Shown: positions 8,393 to 22,198, numbered from the stretch's first letter. The stretch is 64,000 bases of DNA from Pseudorhodoferax aquiterrae (GCF_014652235.1 NZ_BMYK01000020.1:1-64000); one strand, 5' to 3'. The notes: generated by a model from the sequence alone, not told the origin. Translations and numbers: made by a program.

Positions 8393-8935
8393 ATGACGCG
8401 CCCCCGCCCCTGGTCTGCCACGCTGTTGGCGGCCGCGCTGCTGGCCTGCAGCCCCGCACTGAACTGGCGGGAAATCCGCATCGAGGGGACACCCCTGCGC
8501 ATGCTGCTGCCCTGCAAGCCCGACCGTGCCGAGCGCGACGTCGCGATGGGCGGGCGTAGGCTGCCGCTGCGCATGCTGGGTTGCGACGCCGACGGCGCCA
8601 CCTTCGCGGTCTCGCATGTGCAGGCGCCGTCTGCCGCAGGGCTGGACGCGGCTGCGTTGCTGGAAGGCTGGAAGGCTGCCGTGCTGGCCCATGTGCAGGC
8701 CAAGGCCGTGGTCGAGGAGGGCTGGGTACCGGCCGGCCTGGGCATCACGGGCCTGGCCTTGCGCCTGCGCGCCGAGGGCCGCAAGGCCGATGGCGAGGCC
8801 GTCGCCATGCAGGCGGTGTGGTTCGCCACGGCCGATGCGGCGGGGCTGCATCTCGTGCATGCTGTCGTGTTCGCGCCGCAGGCGCGGCCCGACGTGGCGG
8901 AGAGCTTTTTCTCCAGTGTCGCGCCGGCACCATAA
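8393..8935 (+). CDS. Conserved hypothetical lipoprotein
   Basis: A 180-residue protein with a short signal peptide and a lipobox LLAC (Cys19), so it is probably a lipoprotein. The mature part has no motif that I recognise, and there are no further membrane segments. It is encoded just ahead of the EIIA-HPr-EI genes, with ten bases to EIIA, and so may be in the same transcript. Its function is unknown. Confidence 0.65.
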   Translation: MTRPRPWSATLLAAALLACSPALNWREIRIEGTPLRMLLPCKPDRAERDVAMGGRRLPLRMLGCDADGATFAVSHVQAPSAAGLDAAALLEGWKAAVLAHVQAKAVVEEGWVPAGLGITGLALRLRAEGRKADGEAVAMQAVWFATADAAGLHLVHAVVFAPQARPDVAESFFSSVAPAP

Positions 8936-8945
8936 TCCCGCAGTC

Positions 8946-9389
8946 ATGACCGGCATCCTCATCGTCGCCCATGCGCCGCTGGCGCACGCACTGCGGCAGT
9001 GCGCACTGCATGTATTTCCCGACTGCGAGCGCGGCGTGCAGGCGCTGGACGTGCAGCCCCATGTGTCTCCGGACGAAACCTTCAGCACGGCCCGTATTGC
9101 GATGGCGCAGATGGGCAATGCCCCGGTCCTCGTGCTGACCGATGTGTTCGGCGCGACGCCCTGCAACGTGGCGCAGCGCCTGGTGGATGGGGTGCGCAGC
9201 AAGCTGGTGGCAGGCGTCAACCTGCCCATGCTGTTGCGCACCGTGAGCTACCGGCACGAACCGCTGGAAGCGCTCGTTTCGCGCGCCCTGGTGGGTGGGA
9301 CGCAGGGGGTCATGCAGGTGGCGATCACGGCGCCGCAGAACCAGGCAAGGAAGAGGAATGATCAAAGCCACCACGAGCATCAACAATAA
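8946..9389 (+). CDS. Mannose-family PTS EIIA protein
   Basis: A 147-residue EIIA of the mannose/fructose type. The active histidine is His9 in GILIVAHAPLA, matching His10 of E. coli EIIA-Man, and the conserved VLVLTDVFGATPCNVA segment follows. It accepts phosphate from HPr. The last 32 bases overlap the start of the HPr gene in another frame, suggesting coupled translation. No EIIB or EIIC is nearby, so a regulatory rather than sugar-transport role is likely. Confidence 0.88.
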   Translation: MTGILIVAHAPLAHALRQCALHVFPDCERGVQALDVQPHVSPDETFSTARIAMAQMGNAPVLVLTDVFGATPCNVAQRLVDGVRSKLVAGVNLPMLLRTVSYRHEPLEALVSRALVGGTQGVMQVAITAPQNQARKRNDQSHHEHQQ

Positions 9390-9627
9390 GCTCGGGCTGC
9401 ACGCCCGCGCGTCCGCCAAGCTGACCAAGCTGGCGGGCAGCTTTCCGTGCGAAGTCTGGATCGCCAAGGGCGAGCGGCGCGTGAATGCCAAGAGCATCAT
9501 GGGCGTGATGATGCTGGCGGCCGGGCTGGGCAGCACCGTGGTCATCGACACCGAAGGGCCGCAGGAACAGGAAGCCATGGACGCCGTGCTGGCGCTGATC
9601 GCCGACAAGTTCGGCGAAGCCGAGTGA
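9358..9627 (+). CDS. ptsH: Phosphocarrier protein HPr
   Basis: An 89-residue HPr with the phosphorylated histidine at residue 15 (GLHARASAKL) and the regulatory serine at residue 46 (NAKSIMGVMML), the site used by HPr kinase in organisms that have one. It carries phosphate from enzyme I to EIIA. The ATG at 9358 lies inside the EIIA reading frame, preceded by the AGGAAGAGG ribosome-binding region. Confidence 0.95.
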   Translation: MIKATTSINNKLGLHARASAKLTKLAGSFPCEVWIAKGERRVNAKSIMGVMMLAAGLGSTVVIDTEGPQEQEAMDAVLALIADKFGEAE

Positions 9628-9649
9628 GCGCTGCGATGCGGAGCATGCA

Positions 9650-11422
9650 GTGACCTTCTCTCTGCACGGTCTGCCGGTGGCGCGCGGCGTGGCGATCGGC
9701 CGCGCGGTGCTGATGGCGTCCAGCCGGGTCGAGGTGGCGCACTACTTCATCGAGCCCGAGCGCATCGCCAGCGAGATCGACCGGCTGCGCTCCGGCCGCA
9801 ACGCCGTCATCGACGAGTTGCACCGGCTGCAGCTGAGCGTGGCCCAGATGGGCCCGAACGATGCGCCGCACGAACTCTCGGCCATGCTGGACGTGCACCT
9901 CATGCTGCTGCAGGACGAGGCCCTCACCAGCGGCGTCAAACACTGGATCACCGACCGCCTCTACAACGCCGAATGGGCGCTGACGACGCAACTGGAGATC
10001 ATCGCGCGCCAGTTCGACGAGATGGAGGACGAGTACCTGCGCGAGCGCAAGGCCGACCTGGAGCAGGTCGTCGAACGCATCCTGCGCTACATGAAGGGCG
10101 TGGCTTCACCGGTGGCGCCGCCGACCACGCCGCGCCGCAAGACCCAGCAGGATCTGTTGCTGGACGACACCGTGGACGTGCCGCTGGTGCTGATCGCGCA
10201 CGACCTGTCGCCGGCCGACATGCTGCAGTTCAAGCAAAGCGTGTTCGCCGGCTTCGTGACCGACGTGGGCGGCAAGACCTCGCACACGGCCATCGTGGCG
10301 CGCAGCATGGACATCCCGGCCGTGGTGGGCGCGCGCGCGGCCAGCCAGCTGGTGCGCCAGGACGACTGGGTCATCATCGATGGCGATGCCGGCGTGGTCA
10401 TCGTCGATCCCTCGGCCATCATCCTGGCCGAGTACGGGTTCAAGCAGCGCCAGGGTGAGCTCGAGCGCGAACGCCTGGCGCGCCTGCGCCACACGCCGGC
10501 CATCACGCTGGACGGCGAGCGCATCGAACTGCTGGCCAACATCGAGATGCCCGACGACGCGCCAGGTGCCTTCAAGGCCGGTGCGGCCGGTGTTGGGCTG
10601 TTCCGCAGCGAATTCCTGTTCATGGGCCGCCAGGGCCACCTGCCCGACGAGGAAGAGCAATACCAGGCCTACCGCCGCGCCGTGCTGGGCATGGAAGGCC
10701 TGCCGGTCACGATCCGCACCGTGGACGTGGGCGCCGACAAGCCACTGGACCGCGCCACCAAGGACGAGGCGCACCTGAATCCGGCGCTGGGCCTGCGCGC
10801 GATCCGCTGGAGCCTGGCCGACCCGGCCATGTTCCGCACCCAGCTGCGCGCCATCCTGCGTGCGGCCGTGCACGGCCCGGTGAATCTGCTGATCCCGATG
10901 CTGGCTCACGGCAGCGAGATCCGGCAGACGTTGTCGCTGATCGACTTCGCGCGTGCGGAGCTCGACAACCGCGGCGTGGCCCATGGCGCCGTGCAACTGG
11001 GCGCCATGATCGAGGTGCCGGCGGCCGCGCTGACGGTGCGCATGTTCCTCAGGTACTTCGATTTCCTGTCGATCGGCACCAACGATTTGATCCAGTACAC
11101 GCTGGCGATCGACCGGGCCGACGAATCGGTCGCCCATCTGTACGACCCGCTGCATCCGGCCGTGCTGCGGCTGCTGGCCGACACCATCGCGGAATGCCGC
11201 GCCCAGGGCAAGGGTGTCAGCGTGTGCGGCGAGATGGCCGGTGACGTGCAGTTCACACGGCTGCTGCTGGGCCTGGGTCTGCGCAGCTTCTCCATGCATC
11301 CGGCACAGATCCTGGCCGTCAAGCAGGAGGTGCTGCGCGCCGACGCCGGCAAGCTGGCGGCGTGGGCGCAGCAGGTGCTCACGACCGAAGACCCGGCCGC
11401 GCTGCTGCTGGCGAAGGGCTGA
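9650..11422 (+). CDS. ptsI: PTS enzyme I (phosphoenolpyruvate-protein phosphotransferase)
   Basis: A 590-residue enzyme I that autophosphorylates from phosphoenolpyruvate and passes the phosphate to HPr. The active-site His is in VGGKTSHTAIVARS, followed by the PEP-binding barrel with FRSEFLFM, the signature FDFLSIGTNDLIQYTLAIDR and the catalytic cysteine in SVCGEMAGD. It starts with GTG at 9650, 22 bases after ptsH; no in-frame ATG is better placed. The length matches stand-alone enzyme I. Confidence 0.95.
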   Translation: MTFSLHGLPVARGVAIGRAVLMASSRVEVAHYFIEPERIASEIDRLRSGRNAVIDELHRLQLSVAQMGPNDAPHELSAMLDVHLMLLQDEALTSGVKHWITDRLYNAEWALTTQLEIIARQFDEMEDEYLRERKADLEQVVERILRYMKGVASPVAPPTTPRRKTQQDLLLDDTVDVPLVLIAHDLSPADMLQFKQSVFAGFVTDVGGKTSHTAIVARSMDIPAVVGARAASQLVRQDDWVIIDGDAGVVIVDPSAIILAEYGFKQRQGELERERLARLRHTPAITLDGERIELLANIEMPDDAPGAFKAGAAGVGLFRSEFLFMGRQGHLPDEEEQYQAYRRAVLGMEGLPVTIRTVDVGADKPLDRATKDEAHLNPALGLRAIRWSLADPAMFRTQLRAILRAAVHGPVNLLIPMLAHGSEIRQTLSLIDFARAELDNRGVAHGAVQLGAMIEVPAAALTVRMFLRYFDFLSIGTNDLIQYTLAIDRADESVAHLYDPLHPAVLRLLADTIAECRAQGKGVSVCGEMAGDVQFTRLLLGLGLRSFSMHPAQILAVKQEVLRADAGKLAAWAQQVLTTEDPAALLLAKG

Positions 11423-11437
11423 GCGCCCTGCCGGGGC

Positions 11438-12424
11438 TCAGTGGGCGGCCAGCACGTGGCCGGCCTGCTGGTCGGCGTGGTAGCTGGAGCGCACCATGGC
11501 GCCCACGGCGGCATGGCTGAAGCCCATCTTGTAGGCCTCTTCCTCGAACATCTTGAAGGTGTCCGGGTGCACGTAGCGGCGCACCGGAAGGTGGCTGGTG
11601 CTGGGCGCGAGGTACTGGCCGATGGTCAGCATGTCGATGTCGTGCGCGCGCATGTCGCGCATCACCTGCAGGATCTCTTCGTCGGTTTCGCCCAGGCCGA
11701 CCATGATGCCGCTCTTGGTCGGCACACTGGGATGCAAGGCCTTGAACTTCTTGAGCAGGTTCAGGCTGAACTGGTAGTCGCTGCCGGGGCGGGCCTGCTT
11801 GTACAGGCGCGGTGCGGTCTCCAGATTGTGGTTCATCACATCCGGCGGTGCGGCCTTGAGGATCTCCAGCGCGCGGTCGTCGCGGCCGCGGAAATCGGGC
11901 ACCAGGATTTCGATCTGCGTCGACGGCGACAACGCGCGCGTCTGGCGGATGCACTCGACGAAATGGCCGCTGCCGCCGTCGCGCAGGTCGTCGCGGTCCA
12001 CGCTGGTGATGACCACGTACTTCAGCCGCAGCTTGGCGATGGTCTTGGCAAGGTTCAGCGGTTCGTCCGGGTCCAGCGGATCGGGCCGGCCGTGGCCGAC
12101 GTCGCAGAACGGGCAACGCCGCGTGCACTTGTCGCCCATGATCATGAATGTGGCTGTGCCCTTGCCGAAGCACTCGCCTATGTTCGGGCAGGAGGCTTCC
12201 TCGCAGACCGTGTGCAGGTTGCTCTCGCGCAGGATCTGCTTGATCTCGTAGAAGCGCGTGGTCGGCGAGCCGGCCTTGACGCGGATCCAGTCGGGCTTCT
12301 TGAGCGTCTCGGCCTGCTCGACCTTGACAGGGATGCGCGAGAGCTTGGCCGCGGCCTTCTGCTTGGCGGATGCGTTGTAGCTGGCGGCGTCTTGCGCGTC
12401 GCGGACGACTTCGGTGCTGCTCAT
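11438..12424 (-). CDS. lipA: Lipoyl synthase
   Basis: A 328-residue radical-SAM enzyme that inserts two sulfur atoms into protein-bound octanoyl groups. The auxiliary cluster motif [12 protein letters not shown] and the radical-SAM motif CTRRCPFC are both intact. It ends convergently with ptsI, 15 bases apart. It is the last gene of a minus-strand cluster aminotransferase-ybeD-lipB-lipA; LipB attaches the octanoyl group that LipA then modifies. The ATG at 12424 lies five bases after the lipB stop. Confidence 0.96.
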   Translation of the reverse strand: MSSTEVVRDAQDAASYNASAKQKAAAKLSRIPVKVEQAETLKKPDWIRVKAGSPTTRFYEIKQILRESNLHTVCEEASCPNIGECFGKGTATFMIMGDKCTRRCPFCDVGHGRPDPLDPDEPLNLAKTIAKLRLKYVVITSVDRDDLRDGGSGHFVECIRQTRALSPSTQIEILVPDFRGRDDRALEILKAAPPDVMNHNLETAPRLYKQARPGSDYQFSLNLLKKFKALHPSVPTKSGIMVGLGETDEEILQVMRDMRAHDIDMLTIGQYLAPSTSHLPVRRYVHPDTFKMFEEEAYKMGFSHAAVGAMVRSSYHADQQAGHVLAAH

Positions 12425-12429
12425 GGCGG

Positions 12430-13110
12430 TCAGGGGGCGAGGTGGGCGGCGAGCTTGTCGCTCAACACCGACGCTGCTTCGTTCCAGGTAATGGGGACGC
12501 CGATTGTAGAAAGGTCCACCGTTTGCAGCCCGGCATAGCCGCAAGGGTTGATGCGGCCGAAGGGCTCCAGGTCCATGGCCACGTTGAGCGCCACGCCGTG
12601 GTAGGTGCAGTGCCGGCTGACCTTGATGCCCAGTGCGGCGATCTTGCCCAGGCCGGTGAAGCGCGGCTCCTCGCCCTCTGGTGTCGGTTCCAGGCGGGCA
12701 TGGCCGAACGGGTCGTCCAGGCGCACGTAGATGCCCGGCGCGCCGCGCACGCGGTGGCCGGTCACGCCGAAGTGGGCCAGCGTGCGCAGCACCGCCTCCT
12801 CGATGCGGTGCACGTACTCCTTGACGTAGTAGCCGGCACGCTGCAGATCGATCAGCGGATAGGCGACCACCTGGCCAGGGCCGTGGTAGGTGGCCTGGCC
12901 GCCACGGTTGGTGGCCAGCACCGGGATGTCGCCAGGCAGCAGCAGGTGCTCGGGCTTGCCGGCCAGGCCTTGCGTGAACACGGGCGGATGCTCGCAGACC
13001 CACAGCGCATCGGGCGTGCCGGCGTTGCGTGCGGCCGTGAACGCCTGCATCTCGGCGCAAATGGCGGCGCAGTCCGTCAGGCCGCGCCGTTCGATGCGGA
13101 TCGCAGACAC
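12430..13110 (-). CDS. lipB: Octanoyltransferase
   Basis: A 226-residue LipB that transfers octanoate from acyl carrier protein to lipoyl domains. Typical segments are [33 protein letters not shown] and [12 protein letters not shown] with the catalytic lysine, and the catalytic cysteine is in INPCGYAG. A short charged insertion (about residues 140-150) is present before FTGLGKIAA. It is placed between ybeD and lipA as in many proteobacteria. Confidence 0.96.
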   Translation of the reverse strand: MSAIRIERRGLTDCAAICAEMQAFTAARNAGTPDALWVCEHPPVFTQGLAGKPEHLLLPGDIPVLATNRGGQATYHGPGQVVAYPLIDLQRAGYYVKEYVHRIEEAVLRTLAHFGVTGHRVRGAPGIYVRLDDPFGHARLEPTPEGEEPRFTGLGKIAALGIKVSRHCTYHGVALNVAMDLEPFGRINPCGYAGLQTVDLSTIGVPITWNEAASVLSDKLAAHLAP

Positions 13111-13114
13111 GCGC

Positions 13115-13411
13115 TTACAGCACCACCTTGACCATGGGATGCGTGCTGAGCGTGCGGTAGAGCTCGTCGAGCTGCTCGCGCGAGGTGGCGGTCACGGTGA
13201 CGGTCACCCCCAGGTAGTTGCCGGCCTTGCTCTCGCGCAGCTCCACGGTGCTCGCGTCGAAGCCGGGATCGAATTGGCGCGCAATGCTGGTCACGGCGTG
13301 CACGAAGCCTTCGGCCTTGGCGCCCATGACCTTGATCGGGAACAGCGAGGGGAAGTCGATCAGCGAGTCCTTGCGCGCCTCGGGTTGCGGAGTGTCGGGG
13401 CTTTCGTTCAT
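13115..13411 (-). CDS. ybeD: YbeD-like protein (DUF493 family)
   Basis: A 98-residue protein of the small YbeD/DUF493 family, whose fold resembles an ACT-like regulatory domain. The family pattern is visible in [39 protein letters not shown] and the end THPMVKVVL. Its location directly before lipB is conserved, but its biochemical role is not established. I chose the ATG at 13411; a TTG two codons upstream is less likely. Confidence 0.88.
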   Translation of the reverse strand: MNESPDTPQPEARKDSLIDFPSLFPIKVMGAKAEGFVHAVTSIARQFDPGFDASTVELRESKAGNYLGVTVTVTATSREQLDELYRTLSTHPMVKVVL

Positions 13412-13420
13412 GGTCAATTC

Positions 13421-14290
13421 CTATTCGGCGCGGGCCTTGGCCTGCTGGTAAAGCGCGTACAAGCGGGTGTAGATGGGGCCGGGGCGGCCATTGCCAACCG
13501 GGCGGCCGTCCAGCTGCGTGACGGGCAACACCTCCTTGCTGGCCGAGGACAGCAGCACCTCGTCGGCCGCAACGACCTCGTCGCGCGAGATCGCGCGCAG
13601 CGAGAACGCGATGCCGGCCTCGCGGCACAGCTGCTCGATCACACCGTAGCGGATGCCACGCAGCACCAGCTCGTCGGGCGTCACGCCGCTGAGCCGACCG
13701 TCCCGCACGATCCAGACATTGCTGGCCGAGGCCTCGCTGAGCAGGCCGTCACGGAACATCACGGTTTCGGCGGCACCGACCTGCGCGCTGATCTGGCGCG
13801 CCAGCACCGCACCGAGCAGGCTGGTGCTCTTGATGTGCGCCTTCTTCCAGCGGAAGTCCTCGGCCGTCACGCAGGCCACACCGGCGGCGCGGGCTGTCTC
13901 CGGCACGGGCTTCATGGGGTTCAGCATCGCGAACACGGTCGGCACGAGGCCGTCCGGGATGGTGTGCTCGCGCAGCGCGACGCCGCGCGTCACCTGCAGG
14001 TACAGGGCCTGCAGCGGTGCGGGCGGGCAGGCCGCCAGCAGCTGTTCGGCGATGCTGCGCCAGCCGGCCTCGCTGTGCGGGTTCGGAATGCCGATCTCGG
14101 CCAGCGACCGCGCCAGCCGCGTCATGTGCGATGCGAAGCCGAACAGGCGGCCCTGGTAGACCGGCACGACCTCGTAGATGCCGTCGCCGAAGATGAAGCC
14201 GCGGTCGAGCACACTGACCTTGGCGTCGCGCAAGGGCAGCAACGCGCCATCAAGATGGCAGGGGGTATCGGGCAGTGCGGCGGATGTCAT
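13421..14290 (-). CDS. dat: D-amino-acid/branched-chain aminotransferase-family protein
   Basis: A 289-residue fold-type IV PLP aminotransferase. Characteristic parts are VSVLDRGFIFGDGIYEVVPVY near the N-terminus, TRGVALREHTIP, the PLP lysine region WKKAHIKSTSLLG, and EASASNVWIVRDG. The lack of branched-chain-specific features and the position beside ybeD-lipBA favour a D-amino-acid transaminase, but an aminodeoxychorismate-lyase-like or branched-chain role cannot be excluded. It is the first gene of the minus-strand cluster and diverges from atpI. Confidence 0.8.
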   Translation of the reverse strand: MTSAALPDTPCHLDGALLPLRDAKVSVLDRGFIFGDGIYEVVPVYQGRLFGFASHMTRLARSLAEIGIPNPHSEAGWRSIAEQLLAACPPAPLQALYLQVTRGVALREHTIPDGLVPTVFAMLNPMKPVPETARAAGVACVTAEDFRWKKAHIKSTSLLGAVLARQISAQVGAAETVMFRDGLLSEASASNVWIVRDGRLSGVTPDELVLRGIRYGVIEQLCREAGIAFSLRAISRDEVVAADEVLLSSASKEVLPVTQLDGRPVGNGRPGPIYTRLYALYQQAKARAE

Positions 14291-14347
14291 GGGAGCGCAA
14301 ATGCAACGCCGCAAGCGTGAAGCTTTCGAGCGCCAGGGGTTTCTACG

Positions 14348-14353
14348 TATAAT
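14348..14353 (+). promoter_or_regulatory. Candidate -10 box of the atp operon
   Basis: A perfect TATAAT lies 109 bases upstream of atpI in the 172-base gap between the divergent aminotransferase and atpI. No good -35 hexamer stands 16-18 bases before it. I see no riboswitch-like structure in the rest of this gap. Confidence 0.45.
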
Positions 14354-14462
14354 AAGTGGCTTTGCGAAATTCTCGGGGGAGGCTTCACAAGCTGCAGCAG
14401 ATGGCGCCCATGCGCTGCCCGCCACGCGGCCTGAAAGCACATCGCAGCAGGAGCCATAACCA

Positions 14463-14942
14463 ATGAACCAACAAGCTCTTGCATCCGAGATGGACGCTGA
14501 AGTCGCAGATTTCAAGCCCTTGACCGCCGAAGAGGCGCAACGCTTGCGCGACGCAAACCCCGTGCTCTCGCCCTGGTGGGTGATTGCGGCCCAGTTGGGC
14601 ATGGGTCTGCTCGTGGCGATGATTGCGCTGTTGTGGGTGCGCGAGTGGTCGGCCGCCTGGTCCGCGCTGTATGGCGCACTGGCGATCGCCCTGCCTGCGG
14701 CCTTGTTCGTTCGGGCCATGCGCCGTGCGCCTGCGAATTCGCAGGCGGCGATGCTGAGGTTCGCGGTCTGGGAGATGGTCAAGCTGGGCCTGAGCGTGCT
14801 GATGCTCGGTGTGGCCTGGTGGTTGATCGCAGACCTGCACTGGCTGGCCATGCTGGCTGGTGTGGTGGCTGCACTGAAGATGTATTGGCTGGCCCTGGTG
14901 GCTCGGCCGAAGTTGTTGAAAACGGAACTGAAGAGACCTTGA
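14463..14942 (+). CDS. atpI: ATP synthase subunit I-like protein
   Basis: A 159-residue membrane protein with about four hydrophobic helices (roughly residues 37-58, 63-82, 97-117 and 120-140). AtpI proteins help assemble the c-ring and are encoded first in atp operons; sequence conservation in the family is weak, so the call rests on topology and position. It ends three bases before atpB. Confidence 0.85.
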   Translation: MNQQALASEMDAEVADFKPLTAEEAQRLRDANPVLSPWWVIAAQLGMGLLVAMIALLWVREWSAAWSALYGALAIALPAALFVRAMRRAPANSQAAMLRFAVWEMVKLGLSVLMLGVAWWLIADLHWLAMLAGVVAALKMYWLALVARPKLLKTELKRP

Positions 14943-14945
14943 AAG

Positions 14946-15824
14946 ATGGCCGCTGAAGGACACGCACCGACCGCAAGTGAGTACATCGTCCACCACTTGC
15001 AGCACTGGCAGGTGGATTGGGGTCTCAATCCTGTGAAGCAGACGGCCATCGTCGACTTCAACGTCATCAACCTGGACTCGGTCCTGTACTCGGTGATCCT
15101 GGGTGTGATCGGCTGCTTCGTGATGTGGCTGGCTGCGCGCAAGGCGTCCTCGGGTGTGCCCGGCCGCTTCCAGGCCGCGGTCGAGATCCTGGTCGAGATG
15201 GTGGACAACCAGGCCAAGGCCAACATCCACAACGCACAAAGCCGCAAGTTCATCGCGCCGCTGGCACTGACCGTGTTCGTCTGGATCTTTCTGATGAACG
15301 CCATGGACATGCTGCCGGTCGATCTGCTGCCGGCCGCCTGGACCCAGGTCTACAGCGCGCTGGGCCACGATCCGCACCACGCCTACATGCGCGTCGTGCC
15401 GACGGCCGACCTGTCGACCACGCTGGGTCTGTCCACCTCCGTGCTGTTCCTGTGCTTCCTGTACAGCGTCAAGATCAAGGGTCTCGGCGGCTGGGGCCAC
15501 GAACTCATCACCGCTCCTTTCGGCGCCCACCCCGTGCTGTGGCCCGTGAACCTGCTGATGCAGGGCATCGAATATCTTGCCAAGACCGTCTCGCATGGCA
15601 TGCGGTTGTTCGGCAACATGTATGCAGGCGAACTGGTGTTCATGTTGATTGCCCTGATGGGTGGCGCCATGGCCTTCAGCTTCTCCGGCATGGCACTCAC
15701 GTTGGGTCACGTGGTCGCTGGCTTCATCTGGGCGGTGTTCCACATCCTCGTGATCACGCTGCAGGCTTTCATCTTCATGATGCTGACGCTCATCTACCTG
15801 GGCCAGGCACATGAGGCGCACTGA
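14946..15824 (+). CDS. atpB: ATP synthase Fo subunit a
   Basis: A 292-residue membrane subunit that carries the proton half-channels. Helix 4 has the essential arginine in LAKTVSHGMRLFGNMYAGELVFML, and the C-terminal helix ends ITLQAFIFMMLTLIYLGQAHEAH (both cited by their first and last residues; key Arg is in HGMRLFGN). Proton coupling is expected. It follows atpI closely and precedes the c-subunit gene by 64 bases. Confidence 0.95.
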   Translation: MAAEGHAPTASEYIVHHLQHWQVDWGLNPVKQTAIVDFNVINLDSVLYSVILGVIGCFVMWLAARKASSGVPGRFQAAVEILVEMVDNQAKANIHNAQSRKFIAPLALTVFVWIFLMNAMDMLPVDLLPAAWTQVYSALGHDPHHAYMRVVPTADLSTTLGLSTSVLFLCFLYSVKIKGLGGWGHELITAPFGAHPVLWPVNLLMQGIEYLAKTVSHGMRLFGNMYAGELVFMLIALMGGAMAFSFSGMALTLGHVVAGFIWAVFHILVITLQAFIFMMLTLIYLGQAHEAH

Positions 15825-15879
15825 TCGCCCGCAGCAGTTTTCTCTCGTTTCTTTCTCTCTTGCCTTTTCATTTATCTAA

Positions 15880-16149
<270 letters not shown>

Positions 16150-16191
16150 TTTCGCGTCCGACGCCCCAGCCTAGAGTAGAGGAGTGTTGAC

Positions 16192-16662
16192 GTGAGTATC
16201 AACGCAACCCTGTTCGTTCAGGCCGTCGTCTTCCTGCTGCTGGTGCTGTTCACGATGAAGTTCGTGTGGCCGCCCATTGCAAAGGCGCTGGATGAACGGG
16301 CACAGAAAGTCGCAGCCGGCCTGGCGGCCGCCGAGAAGGCCAAGGCCGAACTCAGCTCCGCCAACCAGCGCGTCGAACAGGAACTGGCTGCCTCGCGCAA
16401 CGAGACGGCCAGCCGCCTGGCCGACGCCGAGCGCCGCGCCCAGCAGATCATCGACGAGGCCAAGAGCCGCGCCACGGAAGAGGCCGCCAAGATCGTGGCC
16501 GCTGCGCGCGACGAAGCCGAGCACCAGACCGTGCGTGCACGCGAGGCCCTGCGCGAGCAGGTCGCCGTGCTGGCCGTCAAGGGTGCCGAACAGATCCTGC
16601 GCAAGGAAGTCAATGCCGGCGTGCACGCAGAACTGCTGCAGCGCCTGAAGACGGAACTCTGA
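16192..16662 (+). CDS. atpF: ATP synthase Fo subunit b
   Basis: A 156-residue subunit with one N-terminal membrane helix (about residues 5-25) and a long Ala/Glu/Arg-rich coiled coil forming the peripheral stalk. It starts with GTG at 16192 ([10 protein letters not shown]); no ATG is suitably placed. It lies 42 bases after atpE and eight before atpH. Confidence 0.95.
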   Translation: MSINATLFVQAVVFLLLVLFTMKFVWPPIAKALDERAQKVAAGLAAAEKAKAELSSANQRVEQELAASRNETASRLADAERRAQQIIDEAKSRATEEAAKIVAAARDEAEHQTVRAREALREQVAVLAVKGAEQILRKEVNAGVHAELLQRLKTEL

Positions 16663-16669
16663 GGACGCC

Positions 16670-17200
16670 ATGGCCGAACTCGCGACCATTGCGCGTCCCT
16701 ATGCAGAGGCCTTGTTCAAGGCCAGCGCGTCCGACCTGAACGGCGCGCAGGCCTGGCTGGACCAGCTGGCGGCCGTGGCCAGCCAGCCGGAACTGCTGCA
16801 GGTCGCTGCCAACCCCAAGGTCACGCCTGCCCAGGTGTTCGACCTGATCGCCGGCCTGGTGCCGCAGGGCCTGCCCGAAGCGGGCAGGAACTTCCTGCGC
16901 GTGCTGATCGACAACGACCGCCTGGCTGCCCTGCCCGAAGCGGCAGCGCAGTTCCGCGCGTTGAAGAACGCGGCCACCGGCGCGTCCGACGCGGTGGTCT
17001 ACAGCGCCTTCCCGATCGATGCGCAGGCGTTGCAGGAAGTCTCGGCCACGCTGGAACAGCGCTTCGGCCGCAAGCTGACGACCCGGGTCGAGATCGATCC
17101 GGCGCTGATCGGCGGCATCCGTGCCGTGGTCGGTGACGAGGTGCTGGACACCTCGGTCAAGGCCCGCCTGGAACAGATGAAAGCTGCGCTCACCGCTTGA
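16670..17200 (+). CDS. atpH: ATP synthase F1 subunit delta
   Basis: A 176-residue delta subunit connecting the peripheral stalk to the top of F1. The N-terminal bundle starts [19 protein letters not shown] and the C-terminal signature is [26 protein letters not shown]. The length is normal and it lies in standard order between atpF and atpA. Confidence 0.95.
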   Translation: MAELATIARPYAEALFKASASDLNGAQAWLDQLAAVASQPELLQVAANPKVTPAQVFDLIAGLVPQGLPEAGRNFLRVLIDNDRLAALPEAAAQFRALKNAATGASDAVVYSAFPIDAQALQEVSATLEQRFGRKLTTRVEIDPALIGGIRAVVGDEVLDTSVKARLEQMKAALTA

Positions 17201-17245
17201 TGCGGTCGGCGACGGTGTCTCCCAATATTGAATAAGGAAAGAGTC

Positions 17246-18799
<1,554 letters not shown>

Positions 18800-18822
18800 T
18801 CACCTGAGCGAAGGAGTCTTGC

Positions 18823-21157
<2,335 letters not shown>

Positions 21158-21178
21158 GCGGGCGGCTGAAGGAACCCC

Positions 21179-21598
21179 ATGGCAACGACATTCCAAGTTG
21201 ACGTCGTCAGTGCCGAGGAGTCCATCTTCTCGGGCGAGGCCCGCTTCGTGGCCTTGCCTGGCGAGGCCGGCGAGCTCGGCATCTATCCGCGCCACGTGCC
21301 GCTGATCACGCGCATCAAGCCCGGCTCGGTGCGCATTGAGCGGCCCGACGGCAGCGAAGAGTTCATCTTCGTGGCAGGCGGCATCCTCGAGGTGCAGCCC
21401 AACGCCGTGACCGTGCTGTCCGACACCGCCATCCGCGGCAAGGACCTGGACGACGAGAAGGCCAACGCCGCCAAGGCCGCGGCCGAGGAAGCGCTGCGCA
21501 ACGCCAAGGGCGATCTGGACATCGCCAAGGCGCAGTCCGAGCTGGCCGTGATGGCCGCGCAGATCGCTGCGCTGCGCAAGTACCGGCAGAAGAAGTAA
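21179..21598 (+). CDS. atpC: ATP synthase F1 subunit epsilon
   Basis: A 139-residue regulatory subunit with the N-terminal beta-sandwich ([24 protein letters not shown] in its first 30 residues) and the C-terminal helical pair that can inhibit ATP hydrolysis. It closes the operon and is followed at once by a strong terminator. Confidence 0.95.
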   Translation: MATTFQVDVVSAEESIFSGEARFVALPGEAGELGIYPRHVPLITRIKPGSVRIERPDGSEEFIFVAGGILEVQPNAVTVLSDTAIRGKDLDDEKANAAKAAAEEALRNAKGDLDIAKAQSELAVMAAQIAALRKYRQKK

Positions 21599-21621
21599 GC
21601 CGACCGCACGGGACGGCAGGA

Positions 21622-21660
21622 GAACGCCGCAGACCGCTCCGGTCTGCGGCGTTCTTGTTT
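21622..21660 (+). terminator. Intrinsic terminator of the atp operon
   Basis: GAACGCCGCAGACC (21622-21635) and GGTCTGCGGCGTTC (21641-21654) form a perfect 14-bp stem with a 5-base loop, followed by TTGTTT. It separates atpC from the convergent TPM-domain gene. Confidence 0.9.
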
Positions 21661-21665
21661 GGAGC

Positions 21666-22184
21666 TCAGCGCACCACGATGTGGTTGGACAAGCTGTTGC
21701 TGCGTGGCATGTCGGCAGGGTGCGGGAAATGTTCCACGAGCACGGCCGAAACTTCCTCCAGCGCGGTCGTGAGGCCGTCCTCCACGCTGCCCTGGCGCAG
21801 GGCCTGTCCCAGTTGGTGGACCACAGCGCGCCAGCGCTGCACATCCACATGCCGGTTCAGCCCCCGATCGGCCACCAGCTCGATGGCGTGTTCGGCCAGC
21901 AGCAGGTAGATCAGCACGCCGTTGTTGTGCTCGGTGTCCCAAACGCGCAGCTTGCCGAACATCGCTACCGCGCGCTCGCGCGCCGTGGCGTCGCGCAGCA
22001 GATAGCTGGCGGGCAGGGCGGTTTCCACGCAGATGCAGACCTCGCCGGTATGGCGCTGCTCGCTGGCGGCGATCCGGCGCTCCAGCCGCTCCTGCGCCGC
22101 GCGTGGCAAGGCCTTGCGCGCGTCGCCCACGTCGATCCAGCGGTGCGTCAGAAAGCGCCGCAGCCGGCGCCAGATCCGTGCCAT
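21666..22184 (-). CDS. TPM-domain protein, short form
   Basis: A 172-residue protein with a TPM (repair/phosphatase-like) domain: RIAASEQRHTGEVCICVETALP, then VWDTEHNNGVLIYLLLAEHAIELVADRG (cited by ends). It has no clear signal peptide. The ATG at 22184 is preceded by AGGAGCAGGA. It is the third gene of a lemA-TPM-TPM set, a combination seen in many proteobacteria. Its molecular function is not established. Confidence 0.8.
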   Translation of the reverse strand: MARIWRRLRRFLTHRWIDVGDARKALPRAAQERLERRIAASEQRHTGEVCICVETALPASYLLRDATARERAVAMFGKLRVWDTEHNNGVLIYLLLAEHAIELVADRGLNRHVDVQRWRAVVHQLGQALRQGSVEDGLTTALEEVSAVLVEHFPHPADMPRSNSLSNHIVVR

Positions 22185-22198
22185 GCGTGTCCTGCTCC

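Noticed and set aside
11421..11440. Short hairpin between the ptsI and lipA stops
   Set aside because: The GAGC/GCTC stem is short and interrupted and has no T-run, so a terminator is not supported.
14291..14462. Possible riboswitch before atpI
   Set aside because: I could find no conserved aptamer features; only a -10 box is notable.
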